64,000 bases of DNA from Constrictibacter sp. MBR-5 (GTDB lineage: Bacteria > Pseudomonadota > Alphaproteobacteria > JAJUGE01). The stretch lies in contig NZ_JBEPTK010000010.1 of the NCBI RefSeq assembly GCF_040549485.1, positions 124,001 through 188,000 on the forward strand, in the 5' to 3' direction. Numbering within the stretch: the first letter of the stretch is position 1; each line of letters opens with the position of its first letter. The notes under the pieces were generated by a model. It was not told where the DNA came from. It did no database searches and worked only from the letters and a program-made list of their open reading frames with translations. Positions 54,556 through 64,000 of the stretch are shown here, in pieces. Both the position numbers and the translations under genes were made by a program.

Positions 54556-55206
54556 CTAGCCATTCAGCACGTGTTCGATCTGTCGCGTAACCTCGTCTAT
54601 GTCCGCCATGCCGTCCACTTCGACCAGAACGCCCTTGTCCCTGTAGTAGGGCAGAATCGGTGCGGTCTGTTCGCGGTAGGCCGAGAGTCGCGCACGCACG
54701 GTCTCGGCGTTGTCGTCGGCCCGGCGTATGAACTCGGTACTGCCGCAGACGTCGCAGATACCCGCCTGCTTCGGCGGCTGGAACTTGTCGTGGTAGCCCG
54801 CCCCGCACTTGGCACAGGCGAAACGCCCGGAGACGCGCTCCACCAGGGCCTGCTCGTCGACCTTGAGCTCGACGACCTTGTCGAGCGCCAAGCCCTTCCG
54901 GTCCAGCAACGCATCGAGCGCTTCGGCTTGTGCGCGCGTACGGGGGAAGCCGTCCAGGATGAACCCGTTAGCACAGTCGGGCTGCTCGATCCTGTCGGAT
55001 ATGATTTCCGTCATGATGGCATCGGGCATCAGCTTGCCCGCATCCATCACGTCCTTCGCCTCGCGACCGAGATCGCTGCCCGAGGCGACAGCCGCACGCA
55101 GCATATCGCCCGTCGAGAGCTGCACGATACCGTAGGCTCGCTCGAGACGCTTCGCCTGAGTGCCCTTGCCCGCCCCCGGCGGCCCGAGAAGAACGAGAAT
55201 CCTCAT
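54556..55206 (-). CDS. adk: Adenylate kinase
   Basis: 216 residues, long form. It balances AMP, ADP and ATP. The P-loop GPPGAGKGT is at 8-16, and DGFPRT and the LID domain carry a zinc site of C131, C134, C151 and C154, as in Gram-positive enzymes and many alphaproteobacteria. The ATG overlaps the secY stop by four bases. An inverted repeat (CTAGGTG/CACCTAG, 54528-54559) spans its stop. Confidence 0.97.
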   Translation of the reverse strand: MRILVLLGPPGAGKGTQAKRLERAYGIVQLSTGDMLRAAVASGSDLGREAKDVMDAGKLMPDAIMTEIISDRIEQPDCANGFILDGFPRTRAQAEALDALLDRKGLALDKVVELKVDEQALVERVSGRFACAKCGAGYHDKFQPPKQAGICDVCGSTEFIRRADDNAETVRARLSAYREQTAPILPYYRDKGVLVEVDGMADIDEVTRQIEHVLNG

Positions 55207-56552
55207 CCTCGACGCCCCCTCAGCTTCGACTTGCGGATCAGGCCCTCATACTGGTGGGCGACGAGGTGCGACTGGATCTGCGCGACCGTGTCCATCGTGA
55301 CGCTGACGATGATCAGCAGGCTCGTGCCGCCGAAGTAGAAGGGCACCGAGTACTGCGAGATCAGGATCTCCGGAAGGATGCAGACGAGGGCCAGATAGAT
55401 CGCACCCACCACCGTCAACCGCGTCAGGACATAGTCGAGATAGTCGGCTGTGTTCTTGCCCGGCCGAATGCCCGGAACGAAGCCGCCGTGCTTGCGGAGA
55501 TTGTCCGCCGTCTCCTCGGGGTTGAAGACCACCGCCGTGTAGAAGAAGGCGAAGAAAACGATCATCGAGACGTAGAGCGCCAGATACAGCGGCTGCCCGT
55601 GGCCCAGATACGCCGCGATACTGGTCAGCCACTCCGGCCCGTCGCCACCCGATGCGGCGAAGCTGGCGAGCGTCGTCGGCATCAGCAGAAGCGAACTGGC
55701 GAAGATCGGCGGGATGACGCCAGCGCTGTTCAGCTTCAGCGGCAGATGCGAGCTGTCGCCGCCATACATCCGGTTGCCGACCTGGCGTTTGGGATACTGG
55801 ACGACGATCCGCCGTTGCGCGCGCTCGACAAACACGACGACGGCGATCACGAGGACCGACATCAGCAGCAGGAAGATGATGAAACCCGCGGACATCGCCC
55901 CGGTCCGGCCGAGTTCCAGGATCGCAGCCAGCGCCGACGGCAGGTTCGCGACGATGCCGGCGAAGATGATCAGCGAGATGCCGTTGCCGACGCCACGCGC
56001 GGTGATCTGCTCACCCAGCCACATCAGGAACATGGTGCCACCCACCACGGTGACGACCGTGGTGAAGCGGAAGAACAGGCCAGGATCGATAACCGCCGCA
56101 CCAGACGGGCCGCGCATGCCCTCCACGCCGATCGCCAGCCCATAGGCCTGAACCGTGGCGAGGAGAACGGTGCCGTATCTGGTGTACTGGTTGATCTTCT
56201 TGCGGCCGCTCTCGCCCTCCTTCTTGAGGGCCTCCAGCTTGGGAGACACGGCCGTCATCAACTGCATGATGATGGCCGCGGAGATGTACGGCATGATGTT
56301 CAGCGCGAAGATCGTCATCCGCCCGAGGGCGCCGCCCGCGAACATGTCGAACATCCCGAGCAGGCCGCCGGCCTGGCTCTGGAAGATCTCCGCAAGCACT
56401 GCCGGATCGATCCCGGGAATCGGCACGTAGGTGCCGAGCCGGTAGACGATCAGGCAGCCGAGCGTGAACCAGATCCGCTTCTTGAGCTCAGTCGCCTTCC
56501 CGAACGCGCCGAGATTGACGTTGGCGGCGAGTCTCTCCGCGGCGGATGCCAT
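55203..56552 (-). CDS. secY: Protein translocase subunit SecY
   Basis: 449 residues and ten membrane helices. It forms the protein-conducting channel with SecE and Sec[54 protein letters not shown] covers the plug and lateral gate region, and the last cytoplasmic loop and tail ([20 protein letters not shown]) are intact. It lies between rplO (6 bases) and adk (overlap). Confidence 0.98.
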   Translation of the reverse strand: MASAAERLAANVNLGAFGKATELKKRIWFTLGCLIVYRLGTYVPIPGIDPAVLAEIFQSQAGGLLGMFDMFAGGALGRMTIFALNIMPYISAAIIMQLMTAVSPKLEALKKEGESGRKKINQYTRYGTVLLATVQAYGLAIGVEGMRGPSGAAVIDPGLFFRFTTVVTVVGGTMFLMWLGEQITARGVGNGISLIIFAGIVANLPSALAAILELGRTGAMSAGFIIFLLLMSVLVIAVVVFVERAQRRIVVQYPKRQVGNRMYGGDSSHLPLKLNSAGVIPPIFASSLLLMPTTLASFAASGGDGPEWLTSIAAYLGHGQPLYLALYVSMIVFFAFFYTAVVFNPEETADNLRKHGGFVPGIRPGKNTADYLDYVLTRLTVVGAIYLALVCILPEILISQYSVPFYFGGTSLLIIVSVTMDTVAQIQSHLVAHQYEGLIRKSKLRGRRG

Positions 56553-56558
56553 CCGGGA

Positions 56559-57050
56559 TCAGACCTGCTCGTCGGCCGCTGCGGCGACGCGGGGCGCGCA
56601 GACGATGACACTCCCCCCCGCCTTCTCGACCGCATCCACGGCCGACTTGGACGCACCGGCGACCTCGATCTCGATGCGGCTTGTGATGGCGCCCTTGCCG
56701 AGCAGGCGAAGGCCGTCATGGGCACGGCGGATGACGCCGGCCTTGATCAGCGCCTCGGAATCCAGCTTCTGGCCGGCATCGAGGCGACCCGCATCGATCG
56801 CCTGCTGCAGGCGGCCGACATTGATCTCCTGGAAGGACAGCGCGTGGATATTGTTGAAGCCACGCTTCGGCAGCCGCCGATAGATCGGCATCTGGCCGCC
56901 TTCGAAGCCGTTGATGGCAACGCCGGAGCGCGCCTTCTGGCCCTTGACGCCCTTGCCGGACGTCTTGCCCTTGCCGGAGCCGATGCCACGGCCGAGGCGC
57001 TTCGCCTTGTAGCGGGCGCCGTCATTGTCCCGGAGTTCGTTGAGCTTCAT
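56559..57050 (-). CDS. rplO: 50S ribosomal protein L15
   Basis: 163 residues. [40 protein letters not shown] is the uL15 glycine-rich rRNA-binding tail, followed by the globular domain. Slightly longer than the E. coli protein (144) through a C-terminal extension seen in alphaproteobacteria. The sequence between it and rpmD (51 bases) shows nothing special. Confidence 0.97.
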   Translation of the reverse strand: MKLNELRDNDGARYKAKRLGRGIGSGKGKTSGKGVKGQKARSGVAINGFEGGQMPIYRRLPKRGFNNIHALSFQEINVGRLQQAIDAGRLDAGQKLDSEALIKAGVIRRAHDGLRLLGKGAITSRIEIEVAGASKSAVDAVEKAGGSVIVCAPRVAAAADEQV

Positions 57051-57101
57051 GTCCCGTCCCGCCCACGCAGGGGTGTGTCGGAGTTAAGGTCGGAAACCCG
57101 G

Positions 57102-57296
57102 TCAATCAACCGGCTCGACCTTCACCAGATGATGAACCTTCCGCAGCATGCCGCGGATCGCGGGCGTATCCTCGAGGACGCGCTCGCGGCGGATCTTGTT
57201 CAGGCCGAGGCCCACCAGGGTCGCCCGCTGATAGCCGGGGCGCCGGATCGGGCTGCCGATCTGGGTGACCCGCAGCTGAGATTTCGCTTCGCTCAT
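57102..57296 (-). CDS. rpmD: 50S ribosomal protein L30
   Basis: 64 residues, all of the uL30 fold: [28 protein letters not shown] and [15 protein letters not shown]. Three bases separate it from rpsE. The short bacterial form. Confidence 0.97.
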   Translation of the reverse strand: MSEAKSQLRVTQIGSPIRRPGYQRATLVGLGLNKIRRERVLEDTPAIRGMLRKVHHLVKVEPVD

Positions 57297-57299
57297 CGC

Positions 57300-57869
57300 C
57301 TACTCCGTGCCGGTCTGGGCGGCCGGCTCGGCCTCACCACGCCGGCCGAGGATTTCGCTGACCTTGCGGCCGCGCCGGGCGGCGACGCTGCGCGGCGAGA
57401 ACGAGTTCTGCAGCGCGTCGAAGGTCGCCTTGACCATGTTGTGCGGGTTCGACGTGCCGGTCGACTTCGCGACGACGTCATGCACACCGAGCGCCTCGAA
57501 CACGGCGCGCATCGGGCCACCGGCAATGATGCCGGTGCCGACCGGTGCGGCGCGCACGACGACACGACCGGCGCCGAAGTGACCGAGAACGTCGTGGTGG
57601 AATGTCCGGCCCTCGCGCAGATGGACCCGGATCATACCCTTGCGGGCACGCTCCGTCGCCTTGCGGATCGCCTCGGGGACTTCGCGCGCCTTGCCCGAGC
57701 CGAAGCCGACCCGGCCCTTGCCGTCGCCTGCGATGACCAGAGCGGAGAAGCCGAAACGCCGGCCGCCCTTCACCACCTTCGCGACGCGGTTGATCGAGAC
57801 GAGCTTCTCGACGAATTCCGACTCTTCCCGGCCTTCGCGTTCGCGCTCGCGCCTTGGACCTCGTGCCAT
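57300..57869 (-). CDS. rpsE: 30S ribosomal protein S5
   Basis: 189 residues. The double-stranded-RNA-binding-like N-domain ([31 protein letters not shown]) includes the GGRRF loop involved in decoding accuracy, and the C-domain has [34 protein letters not shown] charged N-terminus and a short polar C-terminal tail extend it beyond the E. coli length (167). Confidence 0.98.
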   Translation of the reverse strand: MARGPRREREREGREESEFVEKLVSINRVAKVVKGGRRFGFSALVIAGDGKGRVGFGSGKAREVPEAIRKATERARKGMIRVHLREGRTFHHDVLGHFGAGRVVVRAAPVGTGIIAGGPMRAVFEALGVHDVVAKSTGTSNPHNMVKATFDALQNSFSPRSVAARRGRKVSEILGRRGEAEPAAQTGTE

Positions 57870-57882
57870 GCCTTCAGCCTTC

Positions 57883-58245
57883 CTAGAACGCCAGTCCGGA
57901 CTCGCGGGCGGCTTCGGCCAGGGCTTTCACCCGGCCGTGATAGCGATAGCCACCGCGGTCGAAAACAACTTCCTTCACACCGGCCGCGAGCGCTCGCTCG
58001 GCGACCAGCTTGCCGATCTCCGCGGCCGCTGCCTTGTCCGCACCGGACTTGCCGCCCTCGCGGAAGCCTTTGTCCAGCGAGGACGCAGAGGCGACGGTCA
58101 CGCCCCGCTCGTCGTCGATGACCTGGGCGTAGATGTTGCGTCCGGACCGGAACACCGACAGCCGCGCCCGGCCGTTGCCCTGACGCCGCAGCGCGGCGCG
58201 GATCCGCAGCCGGCGGCGTACTTGAAGTTGTCTGCTGCTCAGCAT
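57883..58245 (-). CDS. rplR: 50S ribosomal protein L18
   Basis: 120 residues. [33 protein letters not shown] and [24 protein letters not shown] are the uL18 signatures; it binds 5S rRNA. The N-terminal basic segment is [17 protein letters not shown]. It lies 13 bases before rpsE. Confidence 0.98.
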   Translation of the reverse strand: MLSSRQLQVRRRLRIRAALRRQGNGRARLSVFRSGRNIYAQVIDDERGVTVASASSLDKGFREGGKSGADKAAAAEIGKLVAERALAAGVKEVVFDRGGYRYHGRVKALAEAARESGLAF

Positions 58246-58256
58246 TGCCCCGGTCC

Positions 58257-58790
58257 TTACTTCTTCTTGCCTTCTTTGCGCAGGATCGTCTCGTCCGCAT
58301 AGCGGATGCCCTTGCCCTTATAGGGCTCCGGGCCGCGATACGCACGGATCTCCGCGGCGACCTGCCCGACGCGCTGCCGGTCGATGCCGGACACCGCGAT
58401 GGCCGTCGGCCGCTCGGTCTTGATCTGCACGTCCGACGGGATCGGGAAGATCACGTCGTGGCTGTAACCGAGCTGCAGCTTGAGGGTCTTGCCCTCGACC
58501 GCCGCACGGTAGCCGACGCCGCTGATCTCGAGCGCCTTGGTGAAGCCCTCCGAGACGCCGGTCACCAGCGACTGCGCCAGGGCGCGGTAGGTGCCCCACA
58601 TCATGCGCGCACGCTGGGAGTCCGAGCGCGGCTTGATCCAGAGCTTGCCCTCTTCGAGCACAGCCTCGACCTCGTCGACCAGCTTCAGACTACGCTGCCC
58701 GAGCTTGCCCTTCGCCTCGATCGTGCCGTCGGCCACCTGTACGGTGGTCCCGGCCGGCACGGTCACGGGATATTTGCCTACGCGCGACAT
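58257..58790 (-). CDS. rplF: 50S ribosomal protein L6
   Basis: 177 residues, two repeated domains. [18 protein letters not shown] opens the first and the C-terminal [15 protein letters not shown], close to the 23S rRNA and factor-binding region, ends the second. The usual length. 11 bases separate it from rplR. Confidence 0.98.
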   Translation of the reverse strand: MSRVGKYPVTVPAGTTVQVADGTIEAKGKLGQRSLKLVDEVEAVLEEGKLWIKPRSDSQRARMMWGTYRALAQSLVTGVSEGFTKALEISGVGYRAAVEGKTLKLQLGYSHDVIFPIPSDVQIKTERPTAIAVSGIDRQRVGQVAAEIRAYRGPEPYKGKGIRYADETILRKEGKKK

Positions 58791-58805
58791 GGGCGCACCT
58801 TGCTC

Positions 58806-59204
58806 CTAGAACACCTGGCAGAGGACTTCGCCGCCCACATTCTGCGCGCGTGCCTCATGGTCGGACATGACGCCGCGCGGCGTGGACAGGATCGAGATAC
58901 CGAGGCCGCCCTGGAACGGCTTCAGGTCCTTGATCTTCGAATAGACGCGCCGGCCAGGCTTCGACACACGCGAGATGTGACGGATGACCGGCTCGCCCTC
59001 GTTGTACTTCAACTCGATGACGAGTTCGGCGAAGCCGCCATCGGCGGACTTCGTGGTGTAGCCGCGGATGAAGCCCTCCCGCTGCAACACGTCGAGAAGA
59101 CGCGTGCGCAGATTGGAACCCGGCGACCGCACCGTGTTCAGCCGCGCCTGCTGTCCGTTACGGATACGGGTCAACAGGTCGCCGAGCGGATCGCTCAATG
59201 CCAT
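58806..59204 (-). CDS. rpsH: 30S ribosomal protein S8
   Basis: 132 residues. MALSDPLGDLLTRIRNGQQARL and the C-terminal GLGISILSTPRGVMSDHEARAQNVGGEVLCQVF carry the family signature STPRGVMS-type motif. It binds the central domain of 16S rRNA; in enteric bacteria it also represses the spc operon, which is not shown here. Confidence 0.98.
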   Translation of the reverse strand: MALSDPLGDLLTRIRNGQQARLNTVRSPGSNLRTRLLDVLQREGFIRGYTTKSADGGFAELVIELKYNEGEPVIRHISRVSKPGRRVYSKIKDLKPFQGGLGISILSTPRGVMSDHEARAQNVGGEVLCQVF

Positions 59205-59222
59205 GGGCCCATGCCCTCCTTA

Positions 59223-59528
59223 CTACCAGCTCGACTTCACCACGCCCGGGATCTGGCCCTGGGAGGCCAGTTCACGGAGCGCGATGCGCGACATACGGAA
59301 CTTGCGATAATAGCCGCGCGGACGCCCGGAGACTTCGCAGCGGTTGCGGATCCGCGTCCGCGATCCGTTGCGCGGCAGCTCGGCAAGCCGAAGCTGGGCG
59401 ACGAAACGGTCCTCGAGCGGGATCGACTTGTCCATGATGATCGACTTGAGCGCTTCGCGCTTGCCGCCGAACTGCTTGGCAAGCCGGCGTCGCTTCAAGT
59501 CCCGCTGTACGGCGCTGCTCTTTGCCAT
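59223..59528 (-). CDS. rpsN: 30S ribosomal protein S14, zinc-free form
   Basis: 101 residues. The long form of uS14: [20 protein letters not shown] at the start, [36 protein letters not shown] at the end. It lacks the paired CxxC zinc motifs of the short form. It lies in the 30S head. Confidence 0.98.
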   Translation of the reverse strand: MAKSSAVQRDLKRRRLAKQFGGKREALKSIIMDKSIPLEDRFVAQLRLAELPRNGSRTRIRNRCEVSGRPRGYYRKFRMSRIALRELASQGQIPGVVKSSW

Positions 59529-59545
59529 TGGCTCCTGCCTCCGCC

Positions 59546-60094
59546 CTAGTTCTGCTGGAACGGCATGTTCATGCCGCGGAGGAGTTCGCGAGCCTCCTCA
59601 TCAGTGTTTGCCGTCGTGCAGATCACGATGTCCATGCCGCGGATCTCGTCGACCTGGTCGTACTCGATCTCCGGAAAGACGATCTGCTCGCGCAGGCCCA
59701 GGGCATAGTTGCCTCGGCCGTCGAAGCTCTTCGGCGAGACCCCGCGGAAGTCACGGACGCGCGGAAGCGCGATCGTGATCAGCCGGTCGAGGAACTCGTA
59801 CATCCGCTCGCGGCGCAGGGTAACCTTGCAGCCGATCGGCATGCCGCCGCGCAGCTTGAAGGTCGAAATCGCCTGCTTGGCCCGCGTCACGACCGGCTTC
59901 TGGCCGGCGATCCGGGTCAGTTCGCCGACGGCGGACTGGACCTTCTTCGTGTCGGAGACCGCTTCGCCGACGCCCATGTTGATGACGATCTTGTCCAACC
60001 TGGGAATCGCGAAGTCGTTCGCGTAGGCGAAGCGCTCCTTCAGGCTGGACCTGACGGTGCCGTCGTAGACGGTTTTGAGACGTGGTGATGCCAT
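59546..60094 (-). CDS. rplE: 50S ribosomal protein L5
   Basis: 182 residues. [65 protein letters not shown] is the uL5 core; it contacts 5S rRNA and P-site tRNA. The start is ATG 60094. Ten bases or fewer separate it from rplX on one side, and 17 from rpsN on the other. Confidence 0.98.
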   Translation of the reverse strand: MASPRLKTVYDGTVRSSLKERFAYANDFAIPRLDKIVINMGVGEAVSDTKKVQSAVGELTRIAGQKPVVTRAKQAISTFKLRGGMPIGCKVTLRRERMYEFLDRLITIALPRVRDFRGVSPKSFDGRGNYALGLREQIVFPEIEYDQVDEIRGMDIVICTTANTDEEARELLRGMNMPFQQN

Positions 60095-60103
60095 TTTCCG
60101 CGC

Positions 60104-60424
60104 CTATCGATCGATGACCTCGCCGGAGCGCTTTGCGAAGCGCACCTTGCGGCCATCCTCGAGAATTCGGAAACCGACCCGGGTGGGGCGGCCAGTGTCG
60201 GGGTCGACATGCGCCACGTTGGACACGTGGACGGGCGCCTCGCGCTCCACGATGCCGCCGGGATTGCCGGGGCCGGGACGCTGGTGCCGCTTCACGATGT
60301 TCACGCCGGCGACCACCACACGCGATTCCGACGGGATCACGCGCATGACCTCGCCCTTGGAACCCTTGTCGCGACCGGCGAGGACGACGACCTGATCGCC
60401 CTTTTTGACCTTCACCGCCATCAC
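60104..60424 (-). CDS. rplX: 50S ribosomal protein L24
   Basis: 106 residues with a KOW motif near the N-terminus: [45 protein letters not shown]. An early-binding assembly protein of the 50S subunit. Its start overlaps the rplN stop by four bases, so the two are translated together. Confidence 0.98.
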   Translation of the reverse strand: MMAVKVKKGDQVVVLAGRDKGSKGEVMRVIPSESRVVVAGVNIVKRHQRPGPGNPGGIVEREAPVHVSNVAHVDPDTGRPTRVGFRILEDGRKVRFAKRSGEVIDR

Positions 60425-60789
60425 AGCACCTCCGGTGCCAGCGAGATGATCTTCATGAACTTCTTGCCGCGAAGCTCACGCGTGACCGGCCCGAAGATGC
60501 GCGTGCCGATCGGCTCGCCCTGGGCGTTGATCAGCACCGCCGCGTTCTTGTCGAAGCGGATCGCCGTTCCGTCGGACCGGTGGACGTCCTTAGCGGTGCG
60601 GACGATGACCGCCTTGTGGACGTCGCCCTTCTTCACGCGGCCGCGCGGAATCGCCTCCTTCACGGAAACGACGATCACGTCGCCGACCGACGCGTAGCGC
60701 GTCCGGGTGCCGCCGAGCACGCGGATGCACTGCACCCGCCGCGCGCCGGAGTTGTCGGCTACCTCGAGATTGCTCTCTTGCTGGATCAT
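60421..60789 (-). CDS. rplN: 50S ribosomal protein L14
   Basis: 122 residues, the standard length. [27 protein letters not shown] is the uL14 signature, with [20 protein letters not shown] and [10 protein letters not shown]. It lies at the interface with the 30S subunit. Three bases separate it from rpsQ. Confidence 0.98.
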   Translation of the reverse strand: MIQQESNLEVADNSGARRVQCIRVLGGTRTRYASVGDVIVVSVKEAIPRGRVKKGDVHKAVIVRTAKDVHRSDGTAIRFDKNAAVLINAQGEPIGTRIFGPVTRELRGKKFMKIISLAPEVL

Positions 60790-60792
60790 CGA

Positions 60793-61050
60793 TCAGGCTC
60801 CCCCGGCGCCGTCGGAGCCGGCGGCATCGAGCACCACCCAACTCTTGCGCTTGGAGAGCGGGCGGCATTCTTCGATGCGCACCTTGTCGCCGACCTTCGC
60901 AGCGTTGTTCTCGTCGTGGGCCAGGTACTTCTTCGACTTGGTCACGAACTTCTTGTAGATCGGGTGCATGACGCGACGGTCGACGCGCACCGACACCGTC
61001 TTGTCGGCGACGTCGCTCACCACGACACCCTGCATGACACGCCTCGGCAT
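60793..61050 (-). CDS. rpsQ: 30S ribosomal protein S17
   Basis: 85 residues. An OB fold: [42 protein letters not shown] and [21 protein letters not shown]. The last 10 residues are a Gly/Ala tail. It binds 16S rRNA in the body of the subunit. Confidence 0.98.
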   Translation of the reverse strand: MPRRVMQGVVVSDVADKTVSVRVDRRVMHPIYKKFVTKSKKYLAHDENNAAKVGDKVRIEECRPLSKRKSWVVLDAAGSDGAGGA

Positions 61051-61062
61051 CTCGGCTCTCTC

Positions 61063-61260
61063 CTAACCCTCGGCGCGGCGACGCTCGCCGAGAGCGTTCA
61101 TGATCCGCGCGATGTCGCGGCGGACCTGCCGCACGCGCGCCGTATTTTCGAGCTGTCCGCTCGCCTTCTGGAAGCGAAGGTTGAACGCTTCCTTGCGCAG
61201 GTCGCCGAGCTGTGTCCGCAACTCGTCGCCGGTCTTGGCGCGGACGTCCGCTGCCTTCAT
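61063..61260 (-). CDS. rpmC: 50S ribosomal protein L29
   Basis: 65 residues of two antiparallel helices: [52 protein letters not shown]. It lies at the tunnel exit beside L23 and contacts SRP and trigger factor. One base separates its ATG from the rplP stop. Confidence 0.97.
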   Translation of the reverse strand: MKAADVRAKTGDELRTQLGDLRKEAFNLRFQKASGQLENTARVRQVRRDIARIMNALGERRRAEG

Positions 61261-61261
61261 C

Positions 61262-61681
61262 TCACGCTCCCTCGCCCAGGCGGGTCACGAACCGGGTCTT
61301 GATCGGCAGCTTCGCGGCCGCCAGTTCGAACGCCTCGCGCGCCAGCTCCTGCGGCACGCCGTCGAGCTCGAACATGATCTTGCCGGGCTTCACGCGGACC
61401 ACCCAGAATTCCGGCGAGCCCTTGCCCTTGCCCATGCGGACCTCGGCAGGCTTGCTGGACACCGGCACGTCCGGGAAGATGCGGATCCAGACGCGGCCGA
61501 CGCGCTTGATGTGGCGCGTGATCGCACGACGCGCCGCTTCGATCTGGCGCGCGGTGATCCGCTCCGGCTCGAGCGCCTTCAGGCCGTACGCACCGAAGTT
61601 GAGATCGGTGCCGCCCTTGGCGTTGCCGTGGATCCGGCCCTTGAAGGCCTTACGGAACTTCGTCCGCTTGGGACTTAGCAT
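61262..61681 (-). CDS. rplP: 50S ribosomal protein L16
   Basis: 139 residues. [24 protein letters not shown] and [33 protein letters not shown] are the uL16 signatures. It lies near the A site and peptidyl-transferase centre. Standard length. Confidence 0.98.
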   Translation of the reverse strand: MLSPKRTKFRKAFKGRIHGNAKGGTDLNFGAYGLKALEPERITARQIEAARRAITRHIKRVGRVWIRIFPDVPVSSKPAEVRMGKGKGSPEFWVVRVKPGKIMFELDGVPQELAREAFELAAAKLPIKTRFVTRLGEGA

Positions 61682-61701
61682 GATACTACCGCCTTATCTT
61701 C

Positions 61702-62382
61702 CTAGCGTCCGACCTGCTGCTCGGCGAGGCGCTTGTCCTGCGCCATCGGGTCGTGCGCCAGGATCTCGCCCTTGAACACCCAGACCTTCACGCCGCAGGT
61801 GCCGTAAGTCGTTTTCGCCGTCGCATACCCGAAGTCGATATCCGCACGCAGCGTATGCAGCGGAACGCGACCTTCACGATACCACTCGGAGCGCGCGATC
61901 TCGGCGCCGCCGAGCCTTCCGCCCACATTGATCCGGATGCCCAGCGCACCCAGCCGCATCGCCGACTGCACGGCGCGCTTCAGCGCGCGCCGAAACGCCA
62001 CCCGGCGCTCGAGCTGCTGCGCGATGTTCTCTGCGACCAGCTTCGCGTCGATCTCGGGCTTGCGGATCTCGACGATGTTCAGCACGACCTCGCGGCCGTT
62101 CGACATCTGACCGAGCTTCTGACGCAGCTTCTCGATATCGGCGCCCTTCTTGCCGATGACCACGCCCGGACGCGCCGTGTGGATCGTGATGCGTGGCTTC
62201 TTCGCCGGACGCTCGATCACGACACGGCTGATGCCGGCCTGACGCAGGCGCTCGAACAGGTACTTGCGCAGGCGCAGGTCCTCGTGGAGCAGCGTGCCGT
62301 AGTCCTTGCCGGCGAACCAGCGCGAGTCCCACGTCCGGTTGATCCCGAGACGCAGCCCGATCGGATTGACCTTTTGACCCAT
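61702..62382 (-). CDS. rpsC: 30S ribosomal protein S3
   Basis: 226 residues. [29 protein letters not shown], then a KH domain (about 40-110; [20 protein letters not shown] with its GKKG loop) and the C-terminal domain ending in [33 protein letters not shown]. It forms part of the mRNA entry site. Its ATG shares one base with the rplV stop. Confidence 0.98.
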   Translation of the reverse strand: MGQKVNPIGLRLGINRTWDSRWFAGKDYGTLLHEDLRLRKYLFERLRQAGISRVVIERPAKKPRITIHTARPGVVIGKKGADIEKLRQKLGQMSNGREVVLNIVEIRKPEIDAKLVAENIAQQLERRVAFRRALKRAVQSAMRLGALGIRINVGGRLGGAEIARSEWYREGRVPLHTLRADIDFGYATAKTTYGTCGVKVWVFKGEILAHDPMAQDKRLAEQQVGR

Positions 62383-62774
62383 CAGTTCGACTCCTCGGCG
62401 GCTTCGGGGCGCTCACGAACGATCACCGTCAGGTTGCTGAACGGCTTCTCGATCGGCGCGCCACGGCCGCGGGCGCGGGCATGGAAACGCCGCATGACCA
62501 GCGCCTTGCCGACGCTCGCCTCGGCCACATAGAGCCGGTCGACGTCGAGCTGGTGGTTGTTCTCCGCGTTGGCGATGGCCGACTGCAGGACCTTCTGCAC
62601 GTCCTTCGCGATCCGACGCGGATTGAAGGTGAGCGAGTCGACCGCCGCACCCGCGGACATCCCGCGGATGGACTCGGCCACCAGGTTGAGCTTGCGCGGG
62701 CTCACGCGAATGGTCTTCGCGAAGGCCTTCGCCTCGTTGTCCGCGAGACGGCGCTCTGTGGCTCGCTTGCCCAT
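62382..62774 (-). CDS. rplV: 50S ribosomal protein L22
   Basis: 130 residues. The uL22 fold with the core [51 protein letters not shown] and the long beta hairpin [25 protein letters not shown] that lines the exit tunnel (macrolide site). Overlaps rpsC and rpsS by one base each. Confidence 0.98.
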   Translation of the reverse strand: MGKRATERRLADNEAKAFAKTIRVSPRKLNLVAESIRGMSAGAAVDSLTFNPRRIAKDVQKVLQSAIANAENNHQLDVDRLYVAEASVGKALVMRRFHARARGRGAPIEKPFSNLTVIVRERPEAAEESN

Positions 62775-63052
62775 CAGCCCCTCTTCGACTTCTTGTCGGC
62801 CGCATGGCCGTAGAACGTGCGGGTCGGCGCGAACTCGCCGAACTTGTGGCCCACCATGTTCTCGGTCACCAGCACCGGCAGAAACTTCTGCCCGTTGTAG
62901 ACCCCGAACGTCAGGCTGACGAACTGGGGCAGAATCGTCGAACGCCGCGACCAGGTCTTGATCACCTCCTTGCGGGTGGAGGCCCGTGCGGCCTCCGCCT
63001 TCTTCAGGAGGTAGGCGTCAACGAACGGCCCCTTCCAGACGGAACGTGCCAC
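62774..63052 (-). CDS. rpsS: 30S ribosomal protein S19
   Basis: 92 residues. [19 protein letters not shown] and [50 protein letters not shown] are diagnostic. It lies in the 30S head and contacts S13. 12 bases separate it from rplB. Confidence 0.98.
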   Translation of the reverse strand: MARSVWKGPFVDAYLLKKAEAARASTRKEVIKTWSRRSTILPQFVSLTFGVYNGQKFLPVLVTENMVGHKFGEFAPTRTFYGHAADKKSKRG

Positions 63053-63064
63053 GAGACCGTCTCC

Positions 63065-63892
63065 TTACTTCTTCTGCTGACGCCGGCGGACGATGAACTT
63101 GTCCGAAGGCCTCTTCTTGCGGGTCCGCGCGCCCTTGGTCGGCTTGCCCCAAGGTGTCACGGGGTGACGACCGCCCGAGGTGCGGCCTTCGCCGCCGCCG
63201 TGCGGATGGTCGATCGGGTTCATCGCGACGCCGCGAACGTGCGGGCGACGACCCTTCCAGCGATTGCGTCCGGCCTTGGCCAGCGTCTGGTTGCTGTTGT
63301 CGGGGTTGGAGACCGCGCCGACGGTCGCCATGCACTCCGACGGAACCATGCGCACCTCACCCGAATTCAGGCGAAGCAGCGCCAGGCCGGCATCACGACC
63401 GACGAGTTGCACATAGGAGCCCGCCGCGCGGGCGATCTTGCCGCCGCCGCCTGGCTTCAGCTCCACATTGTGCACGATCGTCCCGACCGGGATGCTCTTC
63501 AGCGGCATGGCGTTGCCGGGGCGCACGTCGACGCGCTCGCCGGCCTCGACCTTGTCGCCCGCCTGCAGCCGCTGCGGCGCCAGGATGTAGGCCTGTTCGC
63601 CGTCCTCGTAGTTGAGGAGTGCGATGAACGCCGTACGATTCGGATCGTATTCCAGCCGTTCGACCGTCGCGGTGCCCGTCTTGCGCCGCTTGAAGTCGAC
63701 GATGCGGTAACGCCGCTTCGCGCCGCCGCCACGCCAGAAGGAGGTTATCCGCCCCTGGTTGTTGCGGCCGCCGGTCTTGTGCAGGCCTTCGGTCAGGCTC
63801 TTGACCGGCTTGCCCTTCCACAGCTGCGAGCGGTCGACCAGAACGAGGCCGCGCCGCGCCGCAGAGGTAGGCTTGTAGCTCTTCAGCGCCAT
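63065..63892 (-). CDS. rplB: 50S ribosomal protein L2
   Basis: 275 residues. [27 protein letters not shown], the RNA-binding domain, and the C-terminal [34 protein letters not shown], which includes the invariant His near the peptidyl-transferase centre. Standard length. Four bases separate it from rplW. Confidence 0.98.
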   Translation of the reverse strand: MALKSYKPTSAARRGLVLVDRSQLWKGKPVKSLTEGLHKTGGRNNQGRITSFWRGGGAKRRYRIVDFKRRKTGTATVERLEYDPNRTAFIALLNYEDGEQAYILAPQRLQAGDKVEAGERVDVRPGNAMPLKSIPVGTIVHNVELKPGGGGKIARAAGSYVQLVGRDAGLALLRLNSGEVRMVPSECMATVGAVSNPDNSNQTLAKAGRNRWKGRRPHVRGVAMNPIDHPHGGGEGRTSGGRHPVTPWGKPTKGARTRKKRPSDKFIVRRRQQKK

Positions 63893-63896
63893 GCCG

Positions 63897-64000
63897 TCAG
63901 ATCCCCGTCGTCACGTCGATCGAATGGCCCTCGTCGAGGGTCACCATCGCCTTCTTCACGTCCGAGCGTCGTCCGACGATGCCGCGGACGCGCTTCTCCT
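63897..64000 (-). CDS. rplW: C-terminal end of 50S ribosomal protein L23 (partial)
   Basis: The window edge cuts this gene; the last 34 residues are visible. [33 protein letters not shown] is the end of uL23, which sits at the tunnel exit. Its stop is 63897-63899, and rplB follows as expected in the S10 operon. Confidence 0.93.
   Translation of the reverse strand, partial: EKRVRGIVGRRSDVKKAMVTLDEGHSIDVTTGI

Noticed and set aside
55254-58121. Plus-strand open frame of 955 codons
   Set aside because: Antisense to secY, rplO, rpmD and rpsE; codon use in the ribosomal genes leaves the opposite frame open.

Overview
The window is chromosomal DNA of a high-GC alphaproteobacterium, most likely of the Rhodospirillales side of the class. 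This is inferred from gene content and was not tested by a search. Pointers are an F1-only atpHAGDC operon without the Fo genes, CarD beside a 7Fe ferredoxin and a sigma-32 factor, an RcdA-family protein behind a CtrA-type box, an opgG-(small gene)-opgH glucan locus, cobaltochelatase cobS-cobT, and a ribosomal cluster that lacks rpmJ and rpsD between secY and rpoA. Coding density is high. I see no insertion sequence, phage, CRISPR array, toxin-antitoxin pair or recognisable defence island.

Layout. 1-1.7 kb: start of a transporter gene, a periplasmic iron-type binding protein and a single-domain response regulator, all on minus. 1.9-4.3 kb: two adjacent acyl-CoA dehydrogenases that may form one enzyme. 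4.5-9.6 kb: atpHAGDC with a strong terminator. 9.7-11.6 kb: HMG-CoA-lyase-type enzyme and a convergent pyridoxal kinase. 11.8-15.2 kb: sdhCDAB. 15.3-20.1 kb: SLC13/ArsB-type permease, fdxA with a TerB-like gene, DUF938 methyltransferase, carD and rpoH. 20.1-25.6 kb: HAD phosphatase, flavin monooxygenase, degenerate EAL protein, pyrD and a GST. 25.6-28.0 kb: trehalose-6-phosphate synthase coupled to glucokinase.

28.3-28.44 kb: a small RNA gene with a promoter, three stem-loops and a terminator; it looks like the alpha-r8/MmgR (suhB) family. 28.5-30.2 kb: N-formylglutamate amidohydrolase, rcdA and tRNA-Thr(GGT). 30.2-30.9 kb: a long leader holding a perfect TGTGA-N6-TCACA site and a palindrome before a small secreted four-cysteine protein of unknown function. 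31-34.5 kb: J-domain protein, cobS and cobT. 34.6-41.6 kb: bolA, a ribbon-helix-helix protein, a DUF2889 protein, ogt, an LLM oxidoreductase, psd-pssA, a sirtuin, a double cold-shock protein and a PEP-mutase-family enzyme. 41.7-45.6 kb: opgG-opgI-like-opgH for periplasmic glucans. 45.8-47.7 kb: a third acyl-CoA dehydrogenase and a nitroreductase. 47.7-51.9 kb: degQ-rarA-crcB-rluC, overlapping by 1-4 bases at every junction. 52.0-64.0 kb: the S10/spc/alpha ribosomal superoperon on minus, from rplW (cut by the window edge) to rplQ.

Much of the window is core metabolism: ATP synthesis, complex II, pyrimidines, phosphatidylethanolamine and translation. The observations worth follow-up are mostly regulatory: the small RNA, the CtrA-type box at rcdA, the CRP-type site upstream of the orphan secreted protein, two promoters whose predicted start points sit on the start codon, a separate promoter for rpsM-rplQ, and the small gene between opgG and opgH. 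No new multi-gene system stands out.
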